This document shows positions 1-8,790 of a DNA stretch of 21,774 nucleotides, one piece after another. This DNA is from Choristocarpus tenellus KU-1152 (taxonomy: Eukaryota > Phaeophyceae). A program made the translations under genes and the position numbers. The DNA is taken from assembly GCA_964200185.2 (NCBI GenBank), contig CAXNAD020000325.1, positions 1 to 21,774 of the forward strand. The letters are read 5' to 3'. The notes under the pieces are model-generated. The model had not been told where the DNA came from. It saw only the letters and a program-made list of their open reading frames with translations, and made no database searches. Positions within the stretch are counted from its first letter, which is position 1. Every line of letters starts with the position of its first letter.

Positions 1-76
1 CCCCCCACGCTCCCCCCCTCCCCCCCCCCCCCCCCCCTCCCCCTCCCTTTTGCCCCCCCCCCCCCCCCCCCCCCCT
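1..76. repeat. Poly-C low-complexity tract
   Basis: Nearly pure C with scattered T and a few A/G bases. It carries no gene. Such tracts are often sequencing or assembly edges, and G runs also occur at 5869-5879, 16491-16499 and 16600-16608, so homopolymer lengths here should be treated as uncertain. Confidence 0.9.
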
Positions 77-1437
77 GTACCTGTTGCAGGTGCCCTTGTT
101 GGGCACATTCAGAGTTACTATGTCCAGGGATGTTGTTGGAGTTGGGGGAGGTTGTCGTTGTCGTTGTCTCTGTCTTGGCCGCTGGCATGTTCGACATATT
201 TGCCCTGACCAAGGGGGAGGGGATAGGAGGGGAAAAGGTGGGGGGTGGGGAAATGTTTCTTACGTGAAGTATTAGGGGGGAGGATACGTGTCACCTGGAA
301 TGAATGTGTCTTTGTGTGCGTTGTGGACCATTTTTGTGTGTACCTTTTCCTGGTTGAACTGCAAGCAGTCAGTTGCTGTGTTGTTTTGAAGTCATGTATG
401 CGAGAGGGGCTCTGCATTTCAATCGCAACAGTTTTTTCGAACTTAAATCAAAGAAGAAAAGAAGACAAGGACAAAAAGGGCACTGGTAAGGATAACCTGC
501 CTCTGCAAATTGAACGAAATTACAAATCAACCATCATGTACTCACAAATCAACCATAATGCACCCCACACCGTGTAGACTGAGCAATCCAAAAACAGATG
601 CCACCAGAAAGTCAGAGGGTCTCTTTATAACTCAGTGGCACCCCCCTCTAGGTTATTATGATTCTTACTGCTCTTTGTGTTGAGGACCTGGGATGCCACT
701 GTGATATGTGAATTTCCAGTAGTGATGACTGTGGTGCCTAGTCAGTCTACAGTGTTCCACAAGAATGCTTCTGACTGGGGCGACTTATCCCTGCAGCAGT
801 TTGTAGGTTTTGTATTTTGATGTGGCGTTCACTATCCCACCCCCCCCGTCGTGTGGACTACTACACCTTTCTTTTTTTCATCACTGTGTTGAAAGCAGTA
901 AGGAGATACTCCTCTTCTTGGTATGAGGTAGTATTTGGATGTTTCTGTTGTGGATCTTGAGTTCTTGCCACCCTCATTGAACTTGGGTCGAGCACCCTAA
1001 GCCTGTAACCTTAACCTTAACTTTGAAGGCGGCACAGCCTCTCTTGTGTGTGTCCCAATCAAAAGTCCTCTCTTCATTCCCTTACTTGCAATAACCTAAC
1101 GGGAGCAAATGGAATTTTGTCTGTGCAGCTCATTCCTCCCCCACCAACTCTATTTTTTTGCCTAGTCCCGAATGTGTCCCGTCACTGTAACGCCAGTGTG
1201 CTCCTGTGATACTTGGTAGTAGTCGCCAAACAGCCCAGGTCATACCATGATACCATTCACCCGCTCTCACTGCGAAAAAATGTACCAGCACACATAGAAG
1301 TGGTTAGTAACAACGGGGTAGAGTTGTTGAAGGTTAAGAAAAGTGTCGACTCTTATCCTGCCTGCCAACTCTTTAACCCTGCCATAATCCTGGCCAACAT
1401 GGACTTCTACTGGTCCTCATGCTCGTGCTTGGTACAG
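77..1437 (+). other. Region upstream of the first recognised scramblase exon
   Basis: T/G-rich on the plus strand, like the scramblase introns downstream, so it is probably 5' gene or intron sequence. Two weak exon candidates were seen. One is 432-485, after an acceptor ending CAACAG and before a GTAAGG donor, encoding a lysine-rich peptide around RRKEDKDKKGT. The other is a frame starting at an ATG at 725-727 (MTVVPSQSTVF...). Neither matches the expected scramblase N-terminal barrel, so neither is assigned. A short run of TAACCT-like units lies at 1006-1021. Otherwise nothing is recognised. Confidence 0.4.
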
Positions 1438-1701
1438 GTCCTAGCCATGAAGCGTAAGTTCAGGTGGTGCCCGTGTGCTTGGTTTGGGTGTTGCCTTGAG
1501 GATGTGGAAGTGTTCCATGGACCGATGGAGCGGGAGCAGCTGATTGGTCGAATCACCCAGCCCCCTTGCGGGGGTTGCTGCACTCCTAGGCTCAATATCT
1601 TCAACGGTGATGGGCAGAAGGAGTTGGGGGTAAAGGGACAGTGCTGTATTGGTGACTTCTGTGGTGCGACTTTTGATGTGGAGGGGAGCGATCACACCAA
1701 G
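1438..1701 (+). CDS. Scramblase exon (palmitoylation cluster and barrel strands)
   Basis: 264 nt, 88 codons, phase 0 at both ends. The acceptor is the CAG at 1435-1437 and the donor is AAG|GTGGGA. It begins VLAMKRKFRW and ends EGSDHTK. Cysteine pairs at CGGCC and CC..FCG correspond to the family cysteines around PCVVCSCCGD. The frame stays open upstream to about 1213, but that part is unlike the family and is taken as intron. Confidence 0.88.
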
Positions 1702-1921
1702 GTGGGAGTAGAGTCGGCCGTATTCAGCTCTTTTATTTTGTTGTTCTATTTTGTTGTTGTAGCTGTTGATGGGGTTGGAGTAGGGGGTTAAGATATTGAT
1801 CACTGTGTTTGTGGGGGGATGGGGGAAGTAGGCAGGGATTGTGATGGAGGTTATGCAGAGGGTGTGTGCGAGTTTGTTGGATAGGAGTCAAAGGTAACAC
1901 AAAAGTAACACAGAGGCATGC

Positions 1922-1955
<34 letters not shown>

Positions 1956-4900
1956 GCGTGTGTGTGTGTGTTTATTTATTTTAGTCTTTTTTGTGATGTG
2001 CAAAAATACATGCTTTTGGTGTTTCTGGAGATCCTTGCAATGCAATTGCTTATACGACCCAGTTAGTACAGCTCACGCGATTGTGCAATATATTCACCGC
2101 ATTAATAGGTGGGAGAGGTGAAGAAGCTGGGATCTGACAGCATCTCTGAGTTTGCAAAGGACACGCTCACTGATGCAGATAGATTTGTCATCACCTTCCC
2201 ACTGGACCTCAAGGTGAGTAGCACACCGGTGGTCTCTACAGGAACATAATATTTGTTCAAAAGGTGTGTATGTCACTCTGGGGTTTGTGTCGTTGGAGTT
2301 GAGCACCTTTCTATGGCGATCATTGCTCAGTCAAGAGGTCACCGCTTCTCATACGTTGAAATTTGAATCATGTACTGGACTGCTTCTTGTAGTGTTGAGA
2401 AGTACTGAAAGGGATTAGTACATGGGCTCCTCTCCATGATAGCCTGTACTATGCTCAAGGCACAGCTTGTAGGTACTGCCGCATTAGAAGTCTTGTTAGT
2501 CATTAGCTTTCATTCATCACTTGTTTTTTGATATTTGATTCATGTGCCTTTTGAACCCTAGCCTATTGATACAAGGGCGCTGGCGTGTAATTTTGAATAG
2601 TGTTTGAAGCATCAAACAAGAAGTTAATCTGAAGGTGCTCTCCCGTTGCTGTTACTGTTGAGGACATGTGAGATTAACCAAGTTGTGTTAGGTTGAGCAT
2701 GAAAAAAGGAGGTTGTACACATGAAAATAAGCTAGAATGGAGGTGCACTGGGTGGTACTGATGTGTACGTACTAATTTGTCTTTTGATTACTTTTTTTGC
2801 TTGAGAAAACAGGCTGTATCCCTATCCCTATATCCCTATCCCTATCACTACGGTATTGTTCGAGATGAAATGTGGATATATCTGTGTATGGTTTAGAGTA
2901 CTGTTTTTTGAGTCTATAGTTGCTCAGTTTTGTAGGATCCACGACCTTACCTTGTTCATGTGCCTTGATCCGAGCAATGCTGAGACTGAAGGGTAGTGAA
3001 TGAAGATGGCATGAACAAGAGTACCAGACCCACACCTAGAAAGAGGATTGTGGAGTTTTTTTACACTGGAACAGTATAGGTCACTTCTTTTTTTCACCCT
3101 TTTATGGACTATTACGTACGATACTGTAAAAAATGTTTGCATTAGGGTTAGGGCTTCCGGTTGAAAAATAGCTCTTTTTGTGGAAAGAAAGCAGAATCAC
3201 ACCCTACATGTGATTTCCTCACCAACAGGGACAGGACCGGCATGTGAAGAAAGCAGAATCACACCCTACATGTGATTTCGTCATCAACAGGGACAGGACC
3301 GGCATGTGAACCCCGAACCTTCTTACTTGAAAACTCCTTGATAGTGCTTGGTGCTATGTTGCTATTGCTTACTTCCTCTGTTAAGCATCGGTTTGAACAC
3401 TTTGCGGAAAAGGGTATGAATTGAATGCACAGGATGGTATCAAAAGTGCTATTACTGATTTTATTAATTAAGGTTGGTGATTGTTTTGATATCCATGGAT
3501 GATCACTTCACCATCTGACGTTTTTTACTCTCAAGGCTGTGTCCATTTTTTATTATAAGGTTTATGCTAGGGATGGTGTTTTGGGGCCCTGTAATACTTG
3601 GCATACTGTACCTTGAGGACAGTAGTAGGGTATATTTCAAGAAACAAGACAATTGACCCCTGTGTATCTTTCAAGATATCACATTCAGGTTTTGTGATGT
3701 GCTTGCCTCTCATCATTCCCTTCCCTGGTGTGTTGATATGGTTGTTGATGATGTTGTTACTTCCCAGGTGGAGTCAAAGGCCACAGCACTGATAGCCTTG
3801 TTGGTGGTGGACTACCTCTTCTTTGAGGTGAGTCATCTGTCGAGGAATGAATATAGGAAATCAATTGATTGTAGTGAGAGGAATGGAGATAGGTACTTTT
3901 TTTTGGATTGTTTCTGATTGGACTTTGTTTTGTGTGACTAAGCGAGATTGGGAGTCTTAACTAACTCATGTGCCTGTGTGATGTACGAGGAGTTTTGTTG
4001 TTAGGGTTAGGGTTACAGGGGGACAGGGGGACAGGATGCAAAGGGCAACGGCTTGTGTAAAGGACAAGTCTGGAAGCAGCAATTTTTAGAGCAGTGAATT
4101 GGAAGAACTTCCTAGTGTCTATTAAATCGCCTTGCAAATTTTTTGCGTACCATGGTTCGATCTGGGCACATGAACGACATCTATGTGTTTGAGCAGTTTT
4201 GGACTAGTTTGTTGAAAGGTTAGGGTTGCGATGTTTATATTTCTTGGGGTAACGGTGAACTGAGTAGGTTGAATTGCCATGATCTTTAGCCAATTCCAAA
4301 CAATATAGTTGTTGGTGTCTTTTTTTGTATTGGTGTGGGCTTTGAAGAGAAAATGAAGTTCTGAATTGCAATTGGAGGAGCAATTGTTGTTGTTGTTGTT
4401 GTGTGTGTGAGGGGAGGACCCTAGCCCTCTCCCAGTATTGTACATGTATTGTAATTGATTTTTAGGGTTAGGGAGGCACAAATTACTTCTGTGTTGGGTT
4501 TGAGTACTCTGAAATGTTCACTATGTAGGAGTGTGTTCATATTGTTGTGTAAGGAAGGCATCACTGTCGATCAGTGATTGACTGTAGATAGTGTGTGATG
4601 TGCTTGGTAAGTGTCTGAAGTATTGGAGGTCCAATAGTATTGAAGCCGCATCAATCTTGATGGTTTGCTTTGTACCTTGTGTGTGATTGAAGTTGTGTTG
4701 TGGTAGTTTGGCAGACTAATGCTGTCAAAACTGGGAATAAGAGAAATTTCTAGAGGTTTTCCCTAGGGCCCTGTTGCTCCGTTGCAAAACATGTGTGCTC
4801 ATTACAGAGTACTAATGTATGGGAGAGTTGAACAAGCTCCCTGATTTTGTCCATGCTTGTGCCCTGCTTGAAGTATATCAAGTGATCTAGTGTCTTTATT

Positions 4901-5550
4901 CCCTCTTGATAGTTCCTATTGATGAGCTGTTATTTTCATCCATGATTTTTGTATTCTCTTTCATATCATTGGTCATTCTGATGCCTCTCATCACATAGAA
5001 AACTTATTGATCAAATAAGTTTTTGAGAAATGACAAGTGTCTGATCCCATTGTTGTTGGAGCAATCATGCTGTAGACCTCACATTTTCCTCTAGTCCTAC
5101 TCCAGTAGCAGCACCCCATCAATTCCACCGAGTTCAAAGTGTATGTTTTCCTATTTTTGGGCCATGTGATGCCAAGACTCTGTGAGTCCATTGACCTGTG
5201 GATTTCCTTAATCCCAATAATGTTTCAACCCAATCATGTTTCAAAATACTACAGTCGATGCAGACAAAGAGAGGATAATTGTAGTACAACAGGCAAGGCA
5301 GAGATGTTACCAGGATAAATAACACCTTGGCCTTTTCCCTTTCTTGCTCTGGTTCTTGTAGAGAGGTGGCGCGGCCAACACTAGTGTTGATGGGAGATGC
5401 ACAGTAGACCTCTGCACTATGTACTGCTGTGGGTGCCCCTGCCCATGCAAGGTTTCGTTTGGGATCCCTAAAGTGGATACAGATGGGGACAAGGAGGAGA
5501 CCAAGGAAGCAGAGGGAGGGGCCCCGGTTTCTGATAAGATAGAACGCTGA
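1438..5550 (+). CDS. Phospholipid scramblase (PLSCR family), 5'-incomplete, four exons
   Basis: Scramblases are membrane proteins linked to Ca2+-dependent, non-specific movement of phospholipids between bilayer leaflets; some also act in the nucleus. Exons are 1438-1701, 2109-2213, 3768-3827 and 5362-5550 (TGA stop). All joins are phase 0 with GT-AG introns. Together they give 205 residues, against about 318 for human PLSCR1; roughly the first third is missing. Exon 1 has the Cys cluster CPCAWFGCC, where mammalian PLSCR1 has its palmitoylated CCCPCC, then EDVEVFHGP and IGRITQ. Exon 2 encodes TDADRFVITFPLDLK, matching the family TDADNFGIQFPLDL segment and keeping the acidic residues of the proposed Ca2+ loop. 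Exon 3 supplies the hydrophobic C-terminal helix and the diagnostic YLFFE. The last exon adds 62 residues with a second Cys cluster (CTMYCCGCPCPCK) and an acidic/lysine-rich end; PLSCR1 has only about nine residues there. Family assignment is secure; orthology and substrate are not. Confidence 0.9.
1924..1971. repeat. (GT)n microsatellite in scramblase intron
   Basis: About 24 GT units, interrupted by CGTGTGCG. It lies in the 1702-2108 intron and explains the Cys/Val repeats on one strand and His/Thr repeats on the other. Confidence 0.95.
2109..2213 (+). CDS. Scramblase exon (Ca2+-loop region)
   Basis: 105 nt, 35 codons, phase 0 at both ends. The acceptor is TTAATAG and the donor AAG|GTGAGT is near consensus. 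It encodes VGEVKKLGSDSISEF followed by AKDTLTDADRF and VITFPLDLK. The second half is the strongest family signature in the window. Confidence 0.92.
2817..2850. repeat. CCCTAT-like tandem repeats
   Basis: Five CCCTAT/CCCTATAT-type units in the long scramblase intron (2214-3767). They resemble degenerate interstitial telomere-like sequence. Confidence 0.7.
3142..3153 (+). repeat. Interstitial TTAGGG dimer
   Basis: Two perfect TTAGGG units in a scramblase intron. Others occur at 4001-4014 and 4462-4473, with single or diverged units near 4219 and 5843. Confidence 0.85.
3185..3308. repeat. 62-bp tandem duplication
   Basis: Two adjacent copies, 3185-3246 and 3247-3308, with a period of exactly 62 bp. 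They differ at only a couple of positions (TTTCCTCACC versus TTTCGTCATC). Each contains ACATGTGA and CATGTGA motifs. The repeat lies inside the 2214-3767 intron and no coding role is apparent. Confidence 0.93.
3768..3827 (+). CDS. Scramblase exon (C-terminal hydrophobic helix)
   Basis: 60 nt, 20 codons: VESKATALIALLVVDYLFFE. The acceptor is ACTTCCCAG and the donor GAG|GTGAGT. It matches the family VKMKA...FLIDFMFFE segment, the single predicted membrane-inserted helix near the C terminus. Confidence 0.92.
4001..4034 (+). repeat. TTAGGGTTAGGG and GGGACA repeats
   Basis: A TTAGGGTTAGGGTTACAGGG run followed by GGGGACAGGGGGACAGG, in the 3828-5361 scramblase intron. It is G-rich on the transcribed-sense strand. 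Confidence 0.8.
4462..4473 (+). repeat. Interstitial TTAGGG dimer
   Basis: Two perfect TTAGGG units in the same intron as the 4001 block, about 60 bp after a (GTT)n run at 4385-4402. Confidence 0.85.
5362..5550 (+). CDS. Scramblase terminal exon with cysteine-rich tail
   Basis: 189 nt, 62 codons plus TGA, phase 0. It follows a very strong polypyrimidine acceptor (CCTTTCTTGCTCTGGTTCTTGTAG). It contains GRCTVDLCTMYCCGCPCPCK, then VSFGIPKVDTDGDKEETKEA, and ends SDKIER. This frame has no early ATG and is antisense to a 154-codon minus-strand frame, so it is easily missed. That it belongs to the scramblase is inferred from phase, spacing and the start directly after YLFFE. Confidence 0.75.
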   Translation, partial: RGGAANTSVDGRCTVDLCTMYCCGCPCPCKVSFGIPKVDTDGDKEETKEAEGGAPVSDKIER

Positions 5551-6080
5551 CAAATATGCTGACCCTGGTGCTCTGCAATGCCATGGTAGGGCATGCACCA
5601 GACCTTTGGCAGCATATAGACATGTTTATGAGGTAGCCAATGTGTGTGTTTCTTGGGCAGTGCCAGAAGGGTGCTCGGGGGAGAGTGGCTTGAAGGTTGA
5701 TCAAGGAGGGGAAGTTGGAAGTTTGATGCCTCCCATTGGCTGAATACGATATATAGACCATTCTATAGGTGTACAATGTTGGTTCCTGTTCGTTGAGTAT
5801 CCCTCACCCATTGATCTAGTTGTTTCTATTTTTTATTGGATTAGGGTTGGGGAATGTGACCTATGCGTGGGGGGGGGGGCGTTTAATTCCTTTATAGTCC
5901 GATTAGTGGTGAGTTGGTCCTTTTTGAGTCTTGGAGAGTGGTTTTCATCTTGTGTATTCCTATTTGTTTATTTTTATGTGTGTGGTGTGTTTGAAATGCA
6001 ATGTGCTCAGGTAGATTGGTACCTTTGCTGATGCATTTTTTTCTGTGGAGTTGGATCTTTTAACTCTTTGGTGTGGGGAG
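5551..6080 (+). other. Scramblase 3' flank / intergenic
   Basis: No exon is recognised. T-rich stretches and TTATT/TATTTTTT elements at 5826-5840 and 5958-5976 could include 3' UTR. A G run lies at 5869-5879 and a TTAGGG-like unit at 5843. A start for the downstream gene could not be located. Confidence 0.4.
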
Positions 6081-7353
6081 TTGTGAGCCCCCATGCAAAG
6101 CACAAATTTGTGATGTATACTGGTAGAGGGGAGCAGAACCCACCCTTCCATGACAGTTGTGGGAAGCGTTCTTGTGAGTTCAAGAGATGGATCAATGAAA
6201 CGCCGTCACAGGTGTGTAGTACTCCTACAGCTGTTGGCCAACTTATTGTGTGCATGCTATGTAGAGTGAGATTTTCTTTTTTAAGAGTTGCTGCTGCTAG
6301 TTGTTGTGGGTGTATGTTGTTACTGGACCAGGTGCTTTTGGAGGTTTGATAGAGGAGGCAATTCCTAACTCTTTTTTTCAACGTTGAGGTAGATTTTGTG
6401 TCACACAGGTTTGTGTATGTGTATTGGAGGTTGAAGGAAGTGGACACCTGACCTATTGCTATTTCTAAGTAGTAAAGTACTTGGTAGTATGTTATTATGC
6501 GCCATTGTTTTTATTATGTTTTTGCTATATAAGCCCTCACTAAATTTTTTGGAACGGTGTCTGCCTTGCTATTTATGCGTTTGATACGGTATACCCTTCT
6601 TTGTTTTTTGTTTACCCCTTTAGCACTCCTGGATGGGTATGTGTGGTTCATTGGTAGATATTTTGACTTGCAGTAAGGCTTTCTTCACTTTTGCCCATTG
6701 GCAGAATGTGGAGTGTGAGTATTTTCTGATTTTTGAATCCATGATAAGTGGATAGATTCAAAACTCCACACAAGATAATCTTCCTCACAGAAAATAATAT
6801 TTGAGCATGCAATCTTTATTGTCCACTCTTAACAGTAGACTGATTATGCAAAGTCCTTGCCTCTGCTTGAGAAGTGGCTTCATCACGAGGGCAAGTGTTC
6901 TGGAAGCAACCAGTTGCATTCTCGGAACTGAAAGGATGACAGAAATATTGGTCATTTTTATGTGTTGGTTGTTCGAGAGCTGGAACTATTGCTATATTAT
7001 TGTGCTGTTATGATGTAGTAGTGCTGACTGTATATCGTACATTTGAAGATTCTATCCATACTTTACGTTACAATGAGGACTACATTTCTTTGATGCTTTC
7101 CGATTTGTGGCCTAGTCCTCTAGATATGTATTTGTTTAGTACACACCTGCTCTGTGGTGGAAGACAGGCCACTTCACTGCCAGGGTTTAGCTCCAGGTGA
7201 ACATCTATTGCGGAAGAGTATGTTTATCCCTGAACTCGGTCTGGGATACTCCAAGATATTGTGGGGCCAAGGATCGATAGAATCCTTGTGCCATTATCTA
7301 CTTCACTCTTTCAAGTTGTTGTTTCTTCAAGTCATGTGGCACAATATGTTGAG
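6081..7353 (+). CDS. Unrecognised multi-exon gene, 5' part: exons 6081-6211, 6839-6890, 7256-7353
   Basis: Three exons whose phases join. 6081-6211 has phase 1 in and phase 0 out, with donor CAG|GTGTGT. 6839-6890 has phase 0 in and phase 1 out, with a GC donor GAGG|GCAAGT. 7256-7353 has phase 1 in and phase 0 out, with a consensus GAG|GTAAGT donor. Exon 1 encodes MYTGRGEQNPPFHDSCGKRS then CEFKRWINE. That spacing (N-x2-F-x3-C-x4-C-x-F-x2-W) resembles a GRF-type zinc finger, although the first ligand pair is not evident. Exon 2 reads TDYAKSLPLLEKWLHHE. Exon 3 reads IVGPRIDRILVPLSTSLFQV then VVSSSHVAQYVE, an amphipathic helix. The function is unknown. The 7256 acceptor is the weakest signal. Confidence 0.45.
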
Positions 7354-8057
7354 GTAAGTGTGTGAGGTAACCTCTTGCCATTTCTTGGGCTAGGGGTAAT
7401 TCACCAATTGAATAATACCCAGATCATACTTTCATATTTGAGCACCATACCTGTTTACCCAAGGCAACCCTCCTCTCTACTTGACCAGAACAAGCACCAC
7501 TGCACTTCAATCCAAAACACATGGAGAACAAAAACCATCTCTTGCTTCTTTCTCCATGAACTCAAATATTCTAAGCTTTGCCCCCTCCCTCAGTCAGGAA
7601 TACGAAATTATCGCCCACAAAAAAAACAGGTTGCTGTGGGGCACCCAACAATAATCCCAAACCCATGCACAAAGCCCCCTTTCTTCAGTTGCAGTCAATA
7701 TTTCTATTCAGCCAAGGAGTGCAATAATAGGCCTCAATGTGCATATTGAAGAAAATACTAGTCTGCAACTACCAGCTAGAAGTCAGCCACCCCAAAATGA
7801 ACTATTAGTTTGGTAAACTTTCCCCAAACCTCTACAATATCCTTTGATTCCACCTATCTATGAAGTTTCCAATGGTGGCGGTGACACTCATGCCAATCTA
7901 CAGATAAGTTTCCACTATGGTGTCCATCTTGTTCTTGATCAACTCATATATCCGAAAGTACAATCTAATCCAAAGCCGATCCCCTCCTGCCTGAAAGCTG
8001 TCGCTTTTGGATGACATGATAATTTAAAGTTGGAGAAGACACTGACAAGATAGTGAG
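7354..8057. other. Intron or intergenic segment with switched strand composition
   Basis: From about 7375 the plus strand becomes A/C-rich, after 7 kb of T/G-rich sequence. A 124-codon plus-strand frame (7375-7749) is open but has unremarkable composition and no splice support, so it is not called. The only coding candidate is the minus-strand ORF at 7898-8017. Confidence 0.4.
7898..8017 (-). CDS. Small minus-strand ORF, possible first coding exon
   Basis: ATG at 8017, TAG at 7898-7900, 39 codons. It reads MSSKSDSFQAGGDRLWIRLY then FRIYELIKNKMDTIVETYL. The second half looks like a charged amphipathic helix. An alternative end is a GTAGAT donor just before the TAG. No family is recognised. 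It lies 40 bp from a MITE and inside the possible intron between the two halves of the plus-strand gene, so it may be a separate minus-strand gene or a chance frame. Confidence 0.3.
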   Translation of the reverse strand: MSSKSDSFQAGGDRLWIRLYFRIYELIKNKMDTIVETYL

Positions 8058-8260
8058 TGAGTCAAAGCAATGAGAGGTACCCAGGTTTTGACCTTTGCGC
8101 ATTTTAAGTTTGACTTGAGAGTGTTGATTTCTGCGTTGTTAGAAATTTCTACTCAATTCAGATTTTTTTAATATGCATTTGTAACAGTAGACATTTTTTT
8201 CACGTAGCTGTGATTATCCTAAAAATGCAACTCTGGGTACTTTTTGTTTACTTCGACTCA
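8058..8260. mobile_element. MITE family 2, copy A
   Basis: Terminal inverted repeats about 28 bp long and imperfect: TGAGTCAAAGCAATGAGAGG(TACCCAG) at the left, and the right end reads inward as TGAGTCGAAGTAAACAAAAA(GTACCCAG). It has no coding capacity. It is homologous to 18558-18810 along its length, but lacks about 45 bp present there. No clear target-site duplication was found. The superfamily is not determined. Confidence 0.75.
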
Positions 8261-8790
8261 ATAGATAGGGTATAGTTGGTTGCAGGCTTTCAATTATCCT
8301 TTCAACCACACCGTGACTGCTAGGATTAAGTTTTGAGGTAGCACCTGGGTGTAGGCAATTGCAAAGGACACCTGGAGGAACAGATGCCAATGTATAAACT
8401 ACTCATCTTCTGTGTACTTGATATATTACAGTATTACCAGTTCATACTGACTGTTGATTCGTACATCGGTACTGGTTGTTAGTCACATCTACCTAATTTG
8501 CGCTTCATCATAGCATCATCAACTCCTGTTAGAACATGATGATGGATAGAAAGTATGGAACAGTCGACATCTTCTGTCAAACATACATATTTTATGTCAT
8601 ACGAATTGTCCCAGATATTGATTCGAGTTTGTTTCTTTGTTTTCTTTGCTCTTCACATCAGAACGAACAGTTGCGTATCATATATTGATTATTCTTTTTT
8701 CTCTCGTTGTCTTGCCCTCCTATTATTGCGCTGTTGCAATGAGGAGGGGGGTAGGGGGGTGATCCTAACTCTTCTTACACTGTCCTGTAG
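8261..8790 (+). other. Probable intron, with one weak exon candidate
   Basis: A frame after the acceptor GGTTGCAG at 8287 (AFNYPFNHTVTARI) would supply the phase 0 to phase 2 exon needed between 7353 and 8791, but its donor (GTTTTG) is poor. The 8555-8857 frame is mostly hydrophobic intron translation, except for the exon at 8791-8845. Confidence 0.3.

Noticed and set aside
1213-1437. 5' extension of the scramblase open frame as coding
   Set aside because: It begins at a TTG, does not resemble the family, and a CAG acceptor lies exactly at 1435-1437 where family similarity begins.
4122-4481. 119-codon minus-strand frame with an Asn run
   Set aside because: It lies in a scramblase intron. 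The Asn run comes from a (GTT)n microsatellite and the start from a TTAGGG repeat.
5134-5598. 154-codon minus-strand frame and two overlapping minus frames (5307-5615, 5468-5776)
   Set aside because: They are antisense to the scramblase terminal exon 5362-5550, which has a strong acceptor, correct phase and a fitting context.
6007-6447. 146-codon minus-strand frame
   Set aside because: It is antisense to the 6081-6211 exon, which has better splice context and a Cys/Trp motif on the plus strand.
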